NCBI RefSeq assembly: GCF_020150455.1
Contig: NZ_CP083740.1
Span: 1,178,001 to 1,242,000 of the forward strand
Origin: Bremerella sp. TYQ1
Lineage (GTDB): Bacteria > Planctomycetota > Planctomycetia > Pirellulales > Pirellulaceae
Reading direction: 5' to 3'
Length of the DNA: 64,000 nt
Shown piece by piece: positions 46,501-53,412 of this stretch; within the stretch, counting starts at the first letter, position 1, and every line of letters begins with the position of its first letter. The translations under genes were made by a program, and so were the position numbers. Below the pieces are notes generated by a model. That model searched no databases, had not been told where the DNA came from, and saw nothing but the letters and a program-made list of their open reading frames with translations.

Positions 46501-48174
46501 CAAGTCAATTACTACCCATGCGATATCACTAACCGCTCCGCACTCGCGTCTCTGCTGGAGATCATTAGAGCTAAGCACGGCGAGATTGATGGAATCATTC
46601 ATGGTGCTGGCTACGAAAAAGCGGCGTCTTTCCACAATAAGAAGGCAGATAACGTCAAGCGAACGGTCGGCTCAAAAGTGGACGGCGCCGTAGCTTTAAT
46701 GGAATTGACCAGCAACGACCCACTCAAATATTTTGTTGCGTTCTCGTCGATTAGTGGACGCTTCGGAGGCACCGGGCAGACCGACTATTGCCTATCGAAC
46801 GAGCTACTCAGCAAGTTGATTGGGTGGTACCGCCGCAGACGACCAGACGTTGCGTCGGTCGCTATCGATTGGCACTCTTGGGATGAAGTCGGAATGGCGG
46901 TGCGGCCAGAGACGAAGTTCGCGAAAGAGTTTGCTCATATGACGTTCATGCCAACGCTTGAAGGAACAAATCACCTTATCGACGAACTCCTTCGTGGCTG
47001 TCCAGAACCAGAAGTCGTCATCACTGATTGGAATTACTTCAAGCTTCAGTTTCCCGACGACCGGCTGGAAGAGCTCGCGCCCAACGTAGCAGTAGCACCT
47101 CCTGGGGTCATCAAGCAGTCAGACAGAAATGTATCGCTCGACGATTCCACGGCCATCATTGAAAATCTGATTTCCCAATTAGATGCCGGTCAAAAGCAAG
47201 GGGAGGTTGCCATTCCTCATCCTAATCATCCAGGACAAATTATTCGCTTTACAGCCTCGACGGAAGCGAAAGGAGATGAATCGGCAATCTGGCCTCTCCC
47301 TTTCGTCGATAGCCTAGTGTTCCAAGATGCCGAGCAAGTTCGTGTCCGAATGATCTCTCAGCCAGCGAGCGACCGATTCTTACAAGAGCATATGTTTAAG
47401 TCACGGCCGATATTCCCATTGGTCGGCTTCGCGGACGCATGTGCTCAAGCGGCTACACTTTTGATGAAGGATTCATCTTTTGCCGTCTTAGAAGACTTGG
47501 AAGTAAAACAAGCCTGGCGACTACTGACAGATGACCCTGCCGAATCGAACATTCAGGTCACCCGAACGGAACAAGGCATCATTTGCGAATTTCTAACCGA
47601 CTTTTGTAATCGAAAAGGAGTTGTCCTTCAGAAGGATCGTGTTCACTTTCGTTGCGTGGTAAAGGAAGACGCCGAACTTCCGATCGACGAGCCGGTACCG
47701 TTTCCACCTGGTTATCACGATGTAAACTATCCGGAAGATCGTTTAGTGCTTTATCACGGGCCGATGTATCGCCAAGTTCGCGGCGTGTATTACGATGGCA
47801 GCATAAGTTGGTTCCGCGTGAACGTGCCTGACCCCCAAGAGTTTTATGGAGAACGCTCAACAGGCAGAACGTTCCTTCCGGCAATCCTAATTGATGCTTG
47901 CTTCTTCGCCGCTGGCATCCACTTTTGGCTCGGTGAGTCAGCGGCGGTCGTTTTGCCAACCGGTATCCAGCGACTATCGTTGATCGACTTACCAGCCCCA
48001 GGAACGGAAGCATACGCTTACATTCGTCTTCGCGAGCGATCTGAAACTCAAGCCGTATTCGATATCGATCTTCGCGACGGGGAAGGGCGATTATTGATTA
48101 AAATTGAAGGCTATGAAGGCGTGATTGTCATGACCAATCCTGCAATTTCGCAGGAAGGTAGTCCCATTGCTTAA
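37498..48174 (+). CDS. Megasynthase, KS-KS0-KS-KS0-AT-C45-KR-DH
   Basis: 3558 residues. KS1 (1-~460; C216, H348, H387) and KS3 (~985-1440; C1193, H1325, H1365) are complete. KS2 (~488-930; D693 at the Cys site) and KS4 (~1469-1830; A1669, GHT changed to GNL) are dead, CLF-like copies. AT spans ~1932-2220 with S2025 (AHSYGE) and RPYHS, closer to malonyl than methylmalonyl types. Residues ~2271-2620 are a peptidase C45/isopenicillin-N acyltransferase domain with nucleophile C2364 after Gly (TGCVQ). A structural reductase half precedes KR (TGGARG at 2913; S3083/S3084, Y3097), and a double-hotdog DH follows (H3298, D3466). No ACP, ER or TE. It must work with the ACPs of the 1367-residue protein. 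Sequencing-grade frame is unbroken throughout. Confidence 0.95.
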   Translation: MNEQTPLAIVGIGCRLPGAKNVDELWKVLTDGRCTVGEMPPERLNEEIYFDPEKGLVGRTYSKAAGTIEFQSPDPSQVDLPDQSKTKNDPGHLSFCNTTAEALQNAGYDLKNVPCKSTGVFLGHTRGSDTPGDMVYGTCSEEALSEASQIPEFQNLFGESPEIARKIFGDAALEIRSALPHLTKGVGTRVCSHHGALLVANTFGFTGPVCAINAACASSLQALAIAGRALRRGSIRMAVVGGASFCSLDSMVLFSKAHSISPNDSRPFDAKADGLLVSEGHVVLVVKTLEAALEDGDNIQAVIRGIGVSSDGKGKSLWAPRKEGQVLAIDRAYQGSVDPQYLQFVEAHATSTQVGDATEMAALIESLTDRIKPNRIPVGSIKANVGHTLETAGIAGLLKVILALKHKTIPKQINCHELNPRIDWDRAPFYVPSENQQWPENVDGRPRLAAVNAFGIGGLNTHVVVEEFQPQTHRSRVDVKQACPQQEDAIAVVGISAILPGARTVKEFAKLLQSNHDPKSHVQKRWKPEYSLSDKPELYHSTGTLGGFLEDYEYDWRKHRVPPKEIASANPLQFMILDAVDAALDDAGLTPDTYDRTKASVIVGSQFGSDFSTDLVMGVRVPEMQLALAKQLSSKGILRAKVDQIVEQFGELILKLKPALLDETGSFTSSTLASRITKMFDLMGGALAIDTGDASTGTAIATAADILLSGEMDTVICAAGQRSMGLPVFEGISMCDALVHQSDRSAFSGNAPGVAPGEGVGVMILQRLSDAQKANRKIHAVIRGVGSGSGAKPSEGLAAAVSRLSSQRLPKADIIQVASAGSECDEETFESFAELCPATSTTPYLHSVTPRTGHCGGGSGMIALLAAIEQMKQRHAFADFPQLQSPQQLQVGERKFQLSGGALPGHHQPIRSIVADWDPSGPANIFLLEPAGQPAEKRSDDPQEDSVNRDTVHRNGKHSSHTVSVKQATQLEAAPDFREPKRVHMPLAIVGMACHLPDSPNLSAYWNLILEGRSAIGQLPSARLNRRLYFNAQRGKPGRTYSSIGALSPHRAQAFQKFLLSDEDVLNADPCHLELCQIVADAFQHAQMDPHKTAGTRTGVYMGHTQGTSLNGDLAFASMLPQGLSILRSLPAFDRIAGSNAETWVEEIAHRLRDQLPSRNDGGGPFVEASQAASLVAKSFGLLGTTMSLNAACSSGLVALAYAAHALELGQIDAAVVGASSSLKLENLLLFSKAQSISGTGSRPFDNTADGLVTAEGHVTCIVKTLEKALSDGDPIHAVIRGIGLSSDGKGKSLWAPLREGQAEALRRAYSSDVPPDSVQYIETHATSTLVGDSTELLALSDVMGTSLAKGQKIPIGSVKANIGHTLEPAGLAGLVKTVLAMKAQTIPPVTNVTQPNSRIDWSNLPFSLPLSAQPWQLPASGGSRRGAVNAFGVGGLNAHVVVDEFDRSRSTQVAVPKFPQQDTTPEERYLAIVAAEVLVPGAKSLKDFWEVVRAGNDQRTAVPKERWEPSLLSAGTASQWTGGFLRDFEYDWRKHRIPPLQIAAADPLQFMLLDTIDRALESSVFLSKLDRSSTAVVVGNEVGGEFYDQLQFVIRLPEVQEAFRQLLSENGTREDEIESALNEFQQKVHDRFPALNDDTGSFTNSSLASRITKTFDLLGGACAIDSGATSSFAALQVAQNLLLSRSCDTVICAAGQRSMGIGAYQKLLSANRSKEVPGEGTGVVILKRLPDAQRDGDKILGVIRDVRIERTPSSAAEDNAIKSDISSQFGNLSGTTGMISLLKEIVRSNDTRTSANEDSSEEVKVALHPVKLSQTDLSGQRCQLELLAPSQGAQDTSLPKENPWKAAVLEAATVSDLLSTAEAILKSASPFAELESRVADRTAPYAVGLVARSDEELRQKLQALVKYFEHPTRESIWEGQGIYFVSRGTQAKVAFLFPGQGSQYAGMLQDLVQSDPTAQQTVQKLDRTLQSLGYPTYENLVVTNADQLGEHVFRTQLALLVADAILLDVVRNLGITPDVITAHSYGEFPALYASGVWSFREAALATKLRCDSIDETPAIDGAMLSCQIDLKTAQQLCQSHNGDVHIANRNSLQQIVLSGKRANLEALERSLTNQGIRCRLLKVPRPYHSPLMKSAQPIFKQRLDSISFNGITTPLFSSIDGEYASNSDRIRGNLVEQLTRQVDFVHQIEHLRSEGVNVFVELGPSTVLSDLTRSIVKDPNIVVVSSNHKRRSDGESLARLKAAMLATGALASQPDKSTMHTTQSLPDGLRIARLSGSRYQMGKTHGEMFAREIKACLQRVCDLADSQTARSLPSLDFAWKLRDDLFDADAMDEIRGIADGAGVNIESVIAHNMRGYFDIETGCVQVLLQETDKPNACIHAANEDLPLALYLRETLKRCVQIRHPEQGNAHVVFSPVGHARAINGVNAAGIAITSSKLLDLPRRIETRRGLLHGELILKLLQFSNSIDEVVQHLERYPKTGAWGLFVSDAKRNQHVYLEYDGNHIRQENVVSDTFATNHARLFTPIEEVPAHSLRRLERLQQLHRNGPPSRHTVQTWLRDRFDIGRNKEARFPTMNTIRRVDNQISVVFDTVNAKVWITPGTHSGLDENQFYELDLHQMIGLSPMTPQSASIKNEVGEVQSLDRDVCISPESFCEQVQSINGASPRPTSGNVCERFVVRVIPQNRLEPTFDLQRLSGGVIILGNSRVATALQQRLRQQGISTTLVDNLHDIDATIKKIDAACEKGPIPNLILLSDWNEGPDFGLAEVAWNILRDEKVLNPYLACQRWFTHLNKAKQVARGSFLAATCLGGQLGFNDRHRSPLGGFVTGMHKGLAVEQGRTTDWQFQTNLVDFEPTASPDFIADRLLEEFQSGNACNQEIGYVGEQRYRVVTIPQPIDMLPEQSRSFGKNWIITGGARGVTAAVAKAIGKRYGVTLHLIGSSPLPQVDPAWRDFDEAQTKELRAKVMKQAIADGAVPIQSWERVEKGIEIDRNLAEMQAMGLQVNYYPCDITNRSALASLLEIIRAKHGEIDGIIHGAGYEKAASFHNKKADNVKRTVGSKVDGAVALMELTSNDPLKYFVAFSSISGRFGGTGQTDYCLSNELLSKLIGWYRRRRPDVASVAIDWHSWDEVGMAVRPETKFAKEFAHMTFMPTLEGTNHLIDELLRGCPEPEVVITDWNYFKLQFPDDRLEELAPNVAVAPPGVIKQSDRNVSLDDSTAIIENLISQLDAGQKQGEVAIPHPNHPGQIIRFTASTEAKGDESAIWPLPFVDSLVFQDAEQVRVRMISQPASDRFLQEHMFKSRPIFPLVGFADACAQAATLLMKDSSFAVLEDLEVKQAWRLLTDDPAESNIQVTRTEQGIICEFLTDFCNRKGVVLQKDRVHFRCVVKEDAELPIDEPVPFPPGYHDVNYPEDRLVLYHGPMYRQVRGVYYDGSISWFRVNVPDPQEFYGERSTGRTFLPAILIDACFFAAGIHFWLGESAAVVLPTGIQRLSLIDLPAPGTEAYAYIRLRERSETQAVFDIDLRDGEGRLLIKIEGYEGVIVMTNPAISQEGSPIA

Positions 48175-48197
48175 CTGAGAAATCAGACTTTGCCATC

Positions 48198-48713
48198 ATG
48201 AATGCCGCCTCGGCGAAACTTACGCTCCGACAATTTGCATTGCAGAAGGCTGGTGTGCTTGAATTTTTCATTACGTTCACCATTAACTTTGTCATTGCCA
48301 TCGGCGTGTTTTGGCCTGCTCAATCATTACCTTTGATTGGTGGCTATTCACTGCTGTCCATGCTCGGCCCCATGTGCTTCATCCTTCCCCTAGCAAGCTC
48401 CTTTTTCGGTGTCGCAAATGCCGCACGCGTACGGTCTCAAGGAATCGTCGACATCCCTTGGCCGAACGATGCTCCTTGGCAACGTTACGGACTTCAAATT
48501 GGTTTCGTCCGTGGGCTTTGTTCTTCAGTTGTCACGATAGTCATGCTATGGATCACCGCGTCGATGCTTGGAAACCTCCTGTTGCCGAAATGGCTTTGCG
48601 TCGTCGGAATCGGCTTACTATCTGGCATCCTTGGATACGCTTACCATTCCACCGCGATCCTGGCGACAGCCATACGATTCCCGGCTGCCCCATCCCCATT
48701 ATCGAGAGGTTAG
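48198..48713 (+). CDS. Membrane protein of unknown function in the polyketide operon
   Basis: 171 residues with four hydrophobic helices (about 20-40, 47-70, 100-122 and 130-152) and a polar loop between helices 2 and 3. No known motif. Twenty-three bases after the megasynthase stop and four before the next start, so it is certainly part of the operon. It may help anchor the synthase or pass the product to the exporter; that is inference from position only. Confidence 0.82.
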   Translation: MNAASAKLTLRQFALQKAGVLEFFITFTINFVIAIGVFWPAQSLPLIGGYSLLSMLGPMCFILPLASSFFGVANAARVRSQGIVDIPWPNDAPWQRYGLQIGFVRGLCSSVVTIVMLWITASMLGNLLLPKWLCVVGIGLLSGILGYAYHSTAILATAIRFPAAPSPLSRG

Positions 48714-48717
48714 CTCT

Positions 48718-50394
48718 TTGAGATCGAACGAACGGCATCAGCGTATTGGCATCGGAAGATCAACGGGCTTAGCAGGACTTCTCGTCGTCTTCCTGAGCGT
48801 TGCACATGCACAAGCCGAAACCGAAAAGTGGGCTCCGGCCAACTGCGCCACCTACATCCAAGTGGTAAAGCCACGTGAAACCAGTGAGCAGTGGAATACG
48901 ACTTCGATCGGTAAAATGTGGTCGTCTACCGCTATGGATGCCTTTCACAAGGAACGTCGCCAGGGCCCCGATGGACTTCTCTTAGACTTCTGGAATGTGC
49001 TTCAGACGTCGACTACCAATGAAATGGCATGGGTCGTTTCAGGCACAACGTCGCAACAAGCCGTTCCAGGAATCGTTGTTCATTTTCCTGAAGATTCCGA
49101 TAAAGATGCAATCGTCCGTTCCGTTAGGGATTCACTCGTCCAAAAGGGCGACAGTTGGAACGCTACAGAGACTTCGATTGATCTTTCGACTGAAAACAAT
49201 CGACGGCTAAAAATTCAAATTCTCGATCAAATTTGGATTGCGTCACCTAGCAACGACGTCATCAACGAGTTTATTCAAGCTCACAACGCAGAGTCGTTAG
49301 CCAATTCTCCCGCATTTTCCAAAATTCAGAGCAAGTTTGAACTTCCATCTGACGAGCCACACGTTTTCTGTTATGCGAGTCCTATGCGGCATTTGGAATT
49401 GCACGATGCCGCCAACTCGGCCACGGCAGAGAGTGATGTAGCGATTGCGACTAAACGAGGCTATAGCGAAATCGATTCCATTTCGGTTCTTATCTCCGTG
49501 GATGCCTCATCAAGTAGTCTTTGGGCTGACATGTTTATTCATGTGCCTGGCAAAAAGCGGGACGTACTCGAACTGTTTCGTTTTGGCGCTGACTTCAAGG
49601 GTTCCGTTCCAATTCTTTCCGAAGGTGCATCCGCCGTCCTCGCAGGCGCATGGAAGGTTCCTGCGGCTTTTCGATACATGGGTCCGCTTTTCGATGAGAC
49701 ATATGCCGACGGAATCGAAGGGACTTTCGACGATGTCCTCCTCGATATCAAAGCCGAAGATGGCCTCGGAATCGATCTGGTCGAACGTGTTGCCTCGCTA
49801 GGCCCGGAAGCCAATCTCACATTGCGTCCTATGGATGATCGCATGGATTGGATGGTTACCGCGACAGCTCACAAGGATGCGAAGGCCAAAGAAACGATGC
49901 AGCTTCTGTTCGACGGGGATCCTCAGATGAAGATCACGGAACATGACAATGGATCAATGTCATGGCAACTTGCTTCCCCCGACGATCCACTGGACGGCCT
50001 GACTGCGATGCTTCGTGGAGATCAGTTTTCATTATCTTCTTCACCGGAAGCGGTTTTCCCGTTAGTATCGGCAACTTCCCAGCACTCCAATCCCTCAACG
50101 ACGCGACTTGAACAATTGACTAAGTTAGACGAAGGAGAAACTTCGCTGAAAGGAATCGGAAATGCTGCTGCTTTCGTACGAACCGGATGGACCCAACTCA
50201 AGGAAGACCAACCGACTGATGAGTTCTCTTGGCTCAGATTCTGGGGTTTGAAAGATCAGGACACTGTCTATCAGCGTTTACCATCATTCGATCAAGTCGC
50301 CAAGCACTTCAACATTGTCGTCTTGCAAGCCAGCGATACCAGCGATGGGTGGCGAATCCGCGTTGCGCATCAAACGGAAGGGGACACTCCATGA
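48718..50394 (+). CDS. Exported protein of unknown function in the polyketide operon
   Basis: 558 residues from the TTG at 48718, which has AGAGG nine bases upstream; a longer frame to 48568 would overlap the previous gene. A signal peptide follows (STGLAGLLVVFLSVAHAQAE). The mature protein is a long alpha/beta domain with no Cys cluster or catalytic motif that I recognise; blocks such as AIVRSVRDSLVQKGDSW recall DUF3352-like surface proteins, but this is weak. Ends with an ATGA overlap to the next exported protein gene, suggesting that the two act together in the periplasm. Confidence 0.8.
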   Translation: MRSNERHQRIGIGRSTGLAGLLVVFLSVAHAQAETEKWAPANCATYIQVVKPRETSEQWNTTSIGKMWSSTAMDAFHKERRQGPDGLLLDFWNVLQTSTTNEMAWVVSGTTSQQAVPGIVVHFPEDSDKDAIVRSVRDSLVQKGDSWNATETSIDLSTENNRRLKIQILDQIWIASPSNDVINEFIQAHNAESLANSPAFSKIQSKFELPSDEPHVFCYASPMRHLELHDAANSATAESDVAIATKRGYSEIDSISVLISVDASSSSLWADMFIHVPGKKRDVLELFRFGADFKGSVPILSEGASAVLAGAWKVPAAFRYMGPLFDETYADGIEGTFDDVLLDIKAEDGLGIDLVERVASLGPEANLTLRPMDDRMDWMVTATAHKDAKAKETMQLLFDGDPQMKITEHDNGSMSWQLASPDDPLDGLTAMLRGDQFSLSSSPEAVFPLVSATSQHSNPSTTRLEQLTKLDEGETSLKGIGNAAAFVRTGWTQLKEDQPTDEFSWLRFWGLKDQDTVYQRLPSFDQVAKHFNIVVLQASDTSDGWRIRVAHQTEGDTP

Positions 50395-51911
50395 TACGAA
50401 CATCGCCCCAAAGCAAAGTCGCAGTAGGCTATCGAATTTTGGGAATATGCCTTGGACTCCTGATACACGGCACTTTGGTCGCCCAAGAAGGTGCACCGAT
50501 TGTCCCACCGAAACCTCCAACGCCTCCTCCCAACAAGGAATTAGTTCAACAGCAAAACCAGCATCTTCGTGATGCGTTAGTCGCGTGGCAGCAAGAACCA
50601 TCGCTTGCGACATTTCGCAAAGGCTACGACGCCGCCGCCTGGCTGGCCGCGAACGACGTTACTTCGCTGCCATTGGACGATGCCCGTGCTGCCTGGAAAG
50701 AGCCTGCTATCCAGTTTCATATTTCTGATGCTTTGCTACAGGAAATGACGCGCGGCAATGTAAGTGAATCATTTGATGTCAACGATCGTTTTGCCGGATA
50801 TCCAGTGACCGGCAACGGAACGCTTACCGGGAAATACAGTCTTGATCCAATTTCCAATGGCACGCTAAATTGGCATTTTCGGGGAACGAGTTCTTCTCAG
50901 ACGACGGCATATGCCAGCGAAGCAATCGTCTATCAGCGAAGTACCACATCGATCGATGCCCAGTTTCCCATCGCCTGGGAGCAGGGGAAGTTTGTCCTCC
51001 GCAACTCGCGTGTCGTTGCCAACGCTAATGTTCAGCCGTACTCCGCTCAAAGCCGCATGCGACGCGGATCAAATACGGTCGTCCAACGGGCCATGCAAAA
51101 TGCCAGGGCCAACAGCAGTCGTGCCGAACGCGATTCTGAAGCCAAGACGGAAGCATACATCCGGCGACGCATGGGAGACGAAGTCCGTCAGGAAGTTGCC
51201 CGATTGAATCAAGCTTGGTCATCCCTGTGGAGTCGTGTGCTATCCAATGAATCAGACGCTCCAAAAATGAATCTAAGTTATCGCGACGCCTCGACGGTAG
51301 CATCTTTGGACTTACCGCCGCCCTATCCAGGCTCCCCGCAAGTGCAGGGAATTCGTGGTGGATATGCTGGAGCCAACATACACGAGATCGGGCTCGAGTA
51401 TTTATGCCATGACTGGTTCGCCGGCGAATCACTTACCGGACAAGAGCTGGAAGAACGCCTGGACAGTGAAAAGGCATCCGAAAAAGCTGCTCCTCCCGAA
51501 GAGCAACTGCTTCTCACATTCGCCGACTCCTTCCCAGTACAATTCGAGTTCGAGAAAAATGAACTGACGCTACACGCGTATTTCGCCCAGCTACGGACTC
51601 CGAAGGGAACGCTGGACAACATCATTGCAACGGTCACCTATCGCCTAGAAGGGGAACTCGAAAAGGAATGGAATCTTGTTCGAGTCGATAAGCCTAAGAT
51701 CGAAAACAAGGAAGACACCGGTTCTCGAAACGTCCGCGAGCTGATCATTCGACGAGTCGCACTGAATCTTTTGGATCGCGATATTCCAACAACGATTGAT
51801 TTGACACCCCTTTCACGACGTCTTCTTGACGAGATGGAAATCGACCAGCCGCTTGTACCGCAAATGGCCGCGACCAAAGAAGGCTGGCTGCAGATCTGGT
51901 GGTATTTCTAG
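50391..51911 (+). CDS. Exported protein of unknown function in the polyketide operon
   Basis: 506 residues from the ATG at 50391 (overlap ATGA with the preceding gene). Signal peptide to about residue 35 (LGICLGLLIHGTLVAQ), then a proline-rich stretch (PPKPPTPPPNK) and a mostly beta-rich body; residues about 215-290 contain an Arg/Asn/Ser-rich segment. No recognised domain, no Cys. Its place between the synthase and the acyltransferase/exporter genes suggests a periplasmic step in handling the lipid product. Function not known. Confidence 0.8.
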   Translation: MIRTSPQSKVAVGYRILGICLGLLIHGTLVAQEGAPIVPPKPPTPPPNKELVQQQNQHLRDALVAWQQEPSLATFRKGYDAAAWLAANDVTSLPLDDARAAWKEPAIQFHISDALLQEMTRGNVSESFDVNDRFAGYPVTGNGTLTGKYSLDPISNGTLNWHFRGTSSSQTTAYASEAIVYQRSTTSIDAQFPIAWEQGKFVLRNSRVVANANVQPYSAQSRMRRGSNTVVQRAMQNARANSSRAERDSEAKTEAYIRRRMGDEVRQEVARLNQAWSSLWSRVLSNESDAPKMNLSYRDASTVASLDLPPPYPGSPQVQGIRGGYAGANIHEIGLEYLCHDWFAGESLTGQELEERLDSEKASEKAAPPEEQLLLTFADSFPVQFEFEKNELTLHAYFAQLRTPKGTLDNIIATVTYRLEGELEKEWNLVRVDKPKIENKEDTGSRNVRELIIRRVALNLLDRDIPTTIDLTPLSRRLLDEMEIDQPLVPQMAATKEGWLQIWWYF

Positions 51912-51954
51912 ACAACATCCAAGCTCTCACTTCCACGTAAGAAACAATCACTTC

Positions 51955-53358
51955 ATGTCACAATCGTCGGATTCATCGCGACAACTTCCTTTAACGCCGT
52001 TCGAGCGTTACATGGTCGTCGACGATCGTGATTCGCATCCGATGACATTTCACTACGAAGTAACGTTCGAAGGAACGGTGGATCGAACTATCCTTGAAGA
52101 CACACTTCGCACGGCAGTCGCTCGGCATCCTCTCCTGACAGCGGCCATCGTAGGCCGCGGAAATGGAATGTCATGGCAGACAGGAACGCATGCGACTCCG
52201 CGAATTCACTGGCAACAATCGGGTTCTGTCTGGGAACTGCCCGAGCGAGGTGAAGCGATCGATCTGAGCATCGAGCCAGGTCTTCGCGTTTGGGCTTCTG
52301 CTTCTAACGACAAATTAGGCTTGTTACTTCAGTTTCATCACGCTTGCTGCGATGGAATTGGTGCGCTGCGGGTCCTCGGCCATTGGCTGGCGGTCTACCA
52401 TTCAGCAGTTACTGGGACGAATCTGCCACTTCCACCGCTGAACGAAAACTTACTTGCCCAAAGGGGACGACCGCGCTGGAAGCTACCTCCCGAACCGATC
52501 TCGTTCTGGACTGCCACCAAGGCAAAACTCCAGGAAGCCTGGAAGTATCTCTCCCGCTATCCGCTTTCCATCCCCAACAGTTCCACAGTTCCGACGTCGA
52601 AGAATCCATCCCATTATCCAGGCGTTCTCTGCGAAACGCTTTCCCGCGATCAAACCCAAGCCCTGCGCGTCCGAGCGAATCGACTCGGAGTCAACGTCAA
52701 CGACTTATTGCTCACGGCTCTCTTCCGCGTCATGTCCGATTGGCAATGTGAATTCCGCGGCCGCAAAAGTTTAAAGCGTTGGCTCCAAATCAATGTACCT
52801 ACCAGCATGCGCGACAAAGCGGACGAGCCGCTGTCGGCCACTAATGTGCTTGGTTACGCTTTCCTGGCACGGCGCGTCTCGGAGTGTAACGTTACTTTTC
52901 GGGAATTATTGCAAGGACTTTCTCTGGAAATGGAAGCCGTTCAGAAGTGGAATCTTGGCATGTTCTTCTTGGAAGGTCTCGCCACCGTTGATAGAGTTCC
53001 AGGATTACTCCGCTGGTTCACCTCTGGTAAACGCTGCTTTGCAACAACGGTGCTAACAAACGTCGGGGACATCTCCCGACGGCTCGGCGTGCGGTTGCCC
53101 AAATCGGATGGCTGCGTCGAAGCAGGCGGAATGCGGTTAGTCAAAATCACCGGATCGCCACCCCTTCGCCCTGAAACAAACGCTGTTTTTGGAATCTTGA
53201 TTTGCGGCGGGCGAATGACGATCACAATTCGGCACCATCCTAAATCACTCGATCTAGACTCGGCGCAAATGCTGCTCGACAAGTTCGCCAAGACCGTAAC
53301 AGAAGACATTTCCTTAGACTCACAATCAAGCAAGTTCGACAGCGTGGCGGTTTCTTGA
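51955..53358 (+). CDS. Condensation/PapA-like acyltransferase
   Basis: 467 residues from the ATG at 51955 (the frame is open further upstream but overlaps the previous gene). The BAHD/condensation active site is H128-H129-x3-D133-G134 (FHHACCDGIGAL), and the second structural motif near the C-terminus is replaced by a WES/PapA-type end (TNVGDIS block, ITIRHHP). Such free-standing enzymes join an acyl chain to a hydroxyl or amine, as PapA5 and wax ester synthases do. Here it would esterify or amidate the product of the synthase. No signal peptide, so it is cytoplasmic. Confidence 0.88.
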   Translation: MSQSSDSSRQLPLTPFERYMVVDDRDSHPMTFHYEVTFEGTVDRTILEDTLRTAVARHPLLTAAIVGRGNGMSWQTGTHATPRIHWQQSGSVWELPERGEAIDLSIEPGLRVWASASNDKLGLLLQFHHACCDGIGALRVLGHWLAVYHSAVTGTNLPLPPLNENLLAQRGRPRWKLPPEPISFWTATKAKLQEAWKYLSRYPLSIPNSSTVPTSKNPSHYPGVLCETLSRDQTQALRVRANRLGVNVNDLLLTALFRVMSDWQCEFRGRKSLKRWLQINVPTSMRDKADEPLSATNVLGYAFLARRVSECNVTFRELLQGLSLEMEAVQKWNLGMFFLEGLATVDRVPGLLRWFTSGKRCFATTVLTNVGDISRRLGVRLPKSDGCVEAGGMRLVKITGSPPLRPETNAVFGILICGGRMTITIRHHPKSLDLDSAQMLLDKFAKTVTEDISLDSQSSKFDSVAVS

Positions 53359-53412
53359 AAAGTCGTCAAAGTCTGAACGCATATCCAAACACCATAGTCA
53401 TCTCATCACCTT

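Noticed and set aside
47579..48013. 144-codon minus-strand frame in the megasynthase DH region
   Set aside because: Antisense to the dehydratase domain, whose catalytic residues are in the plus frame.
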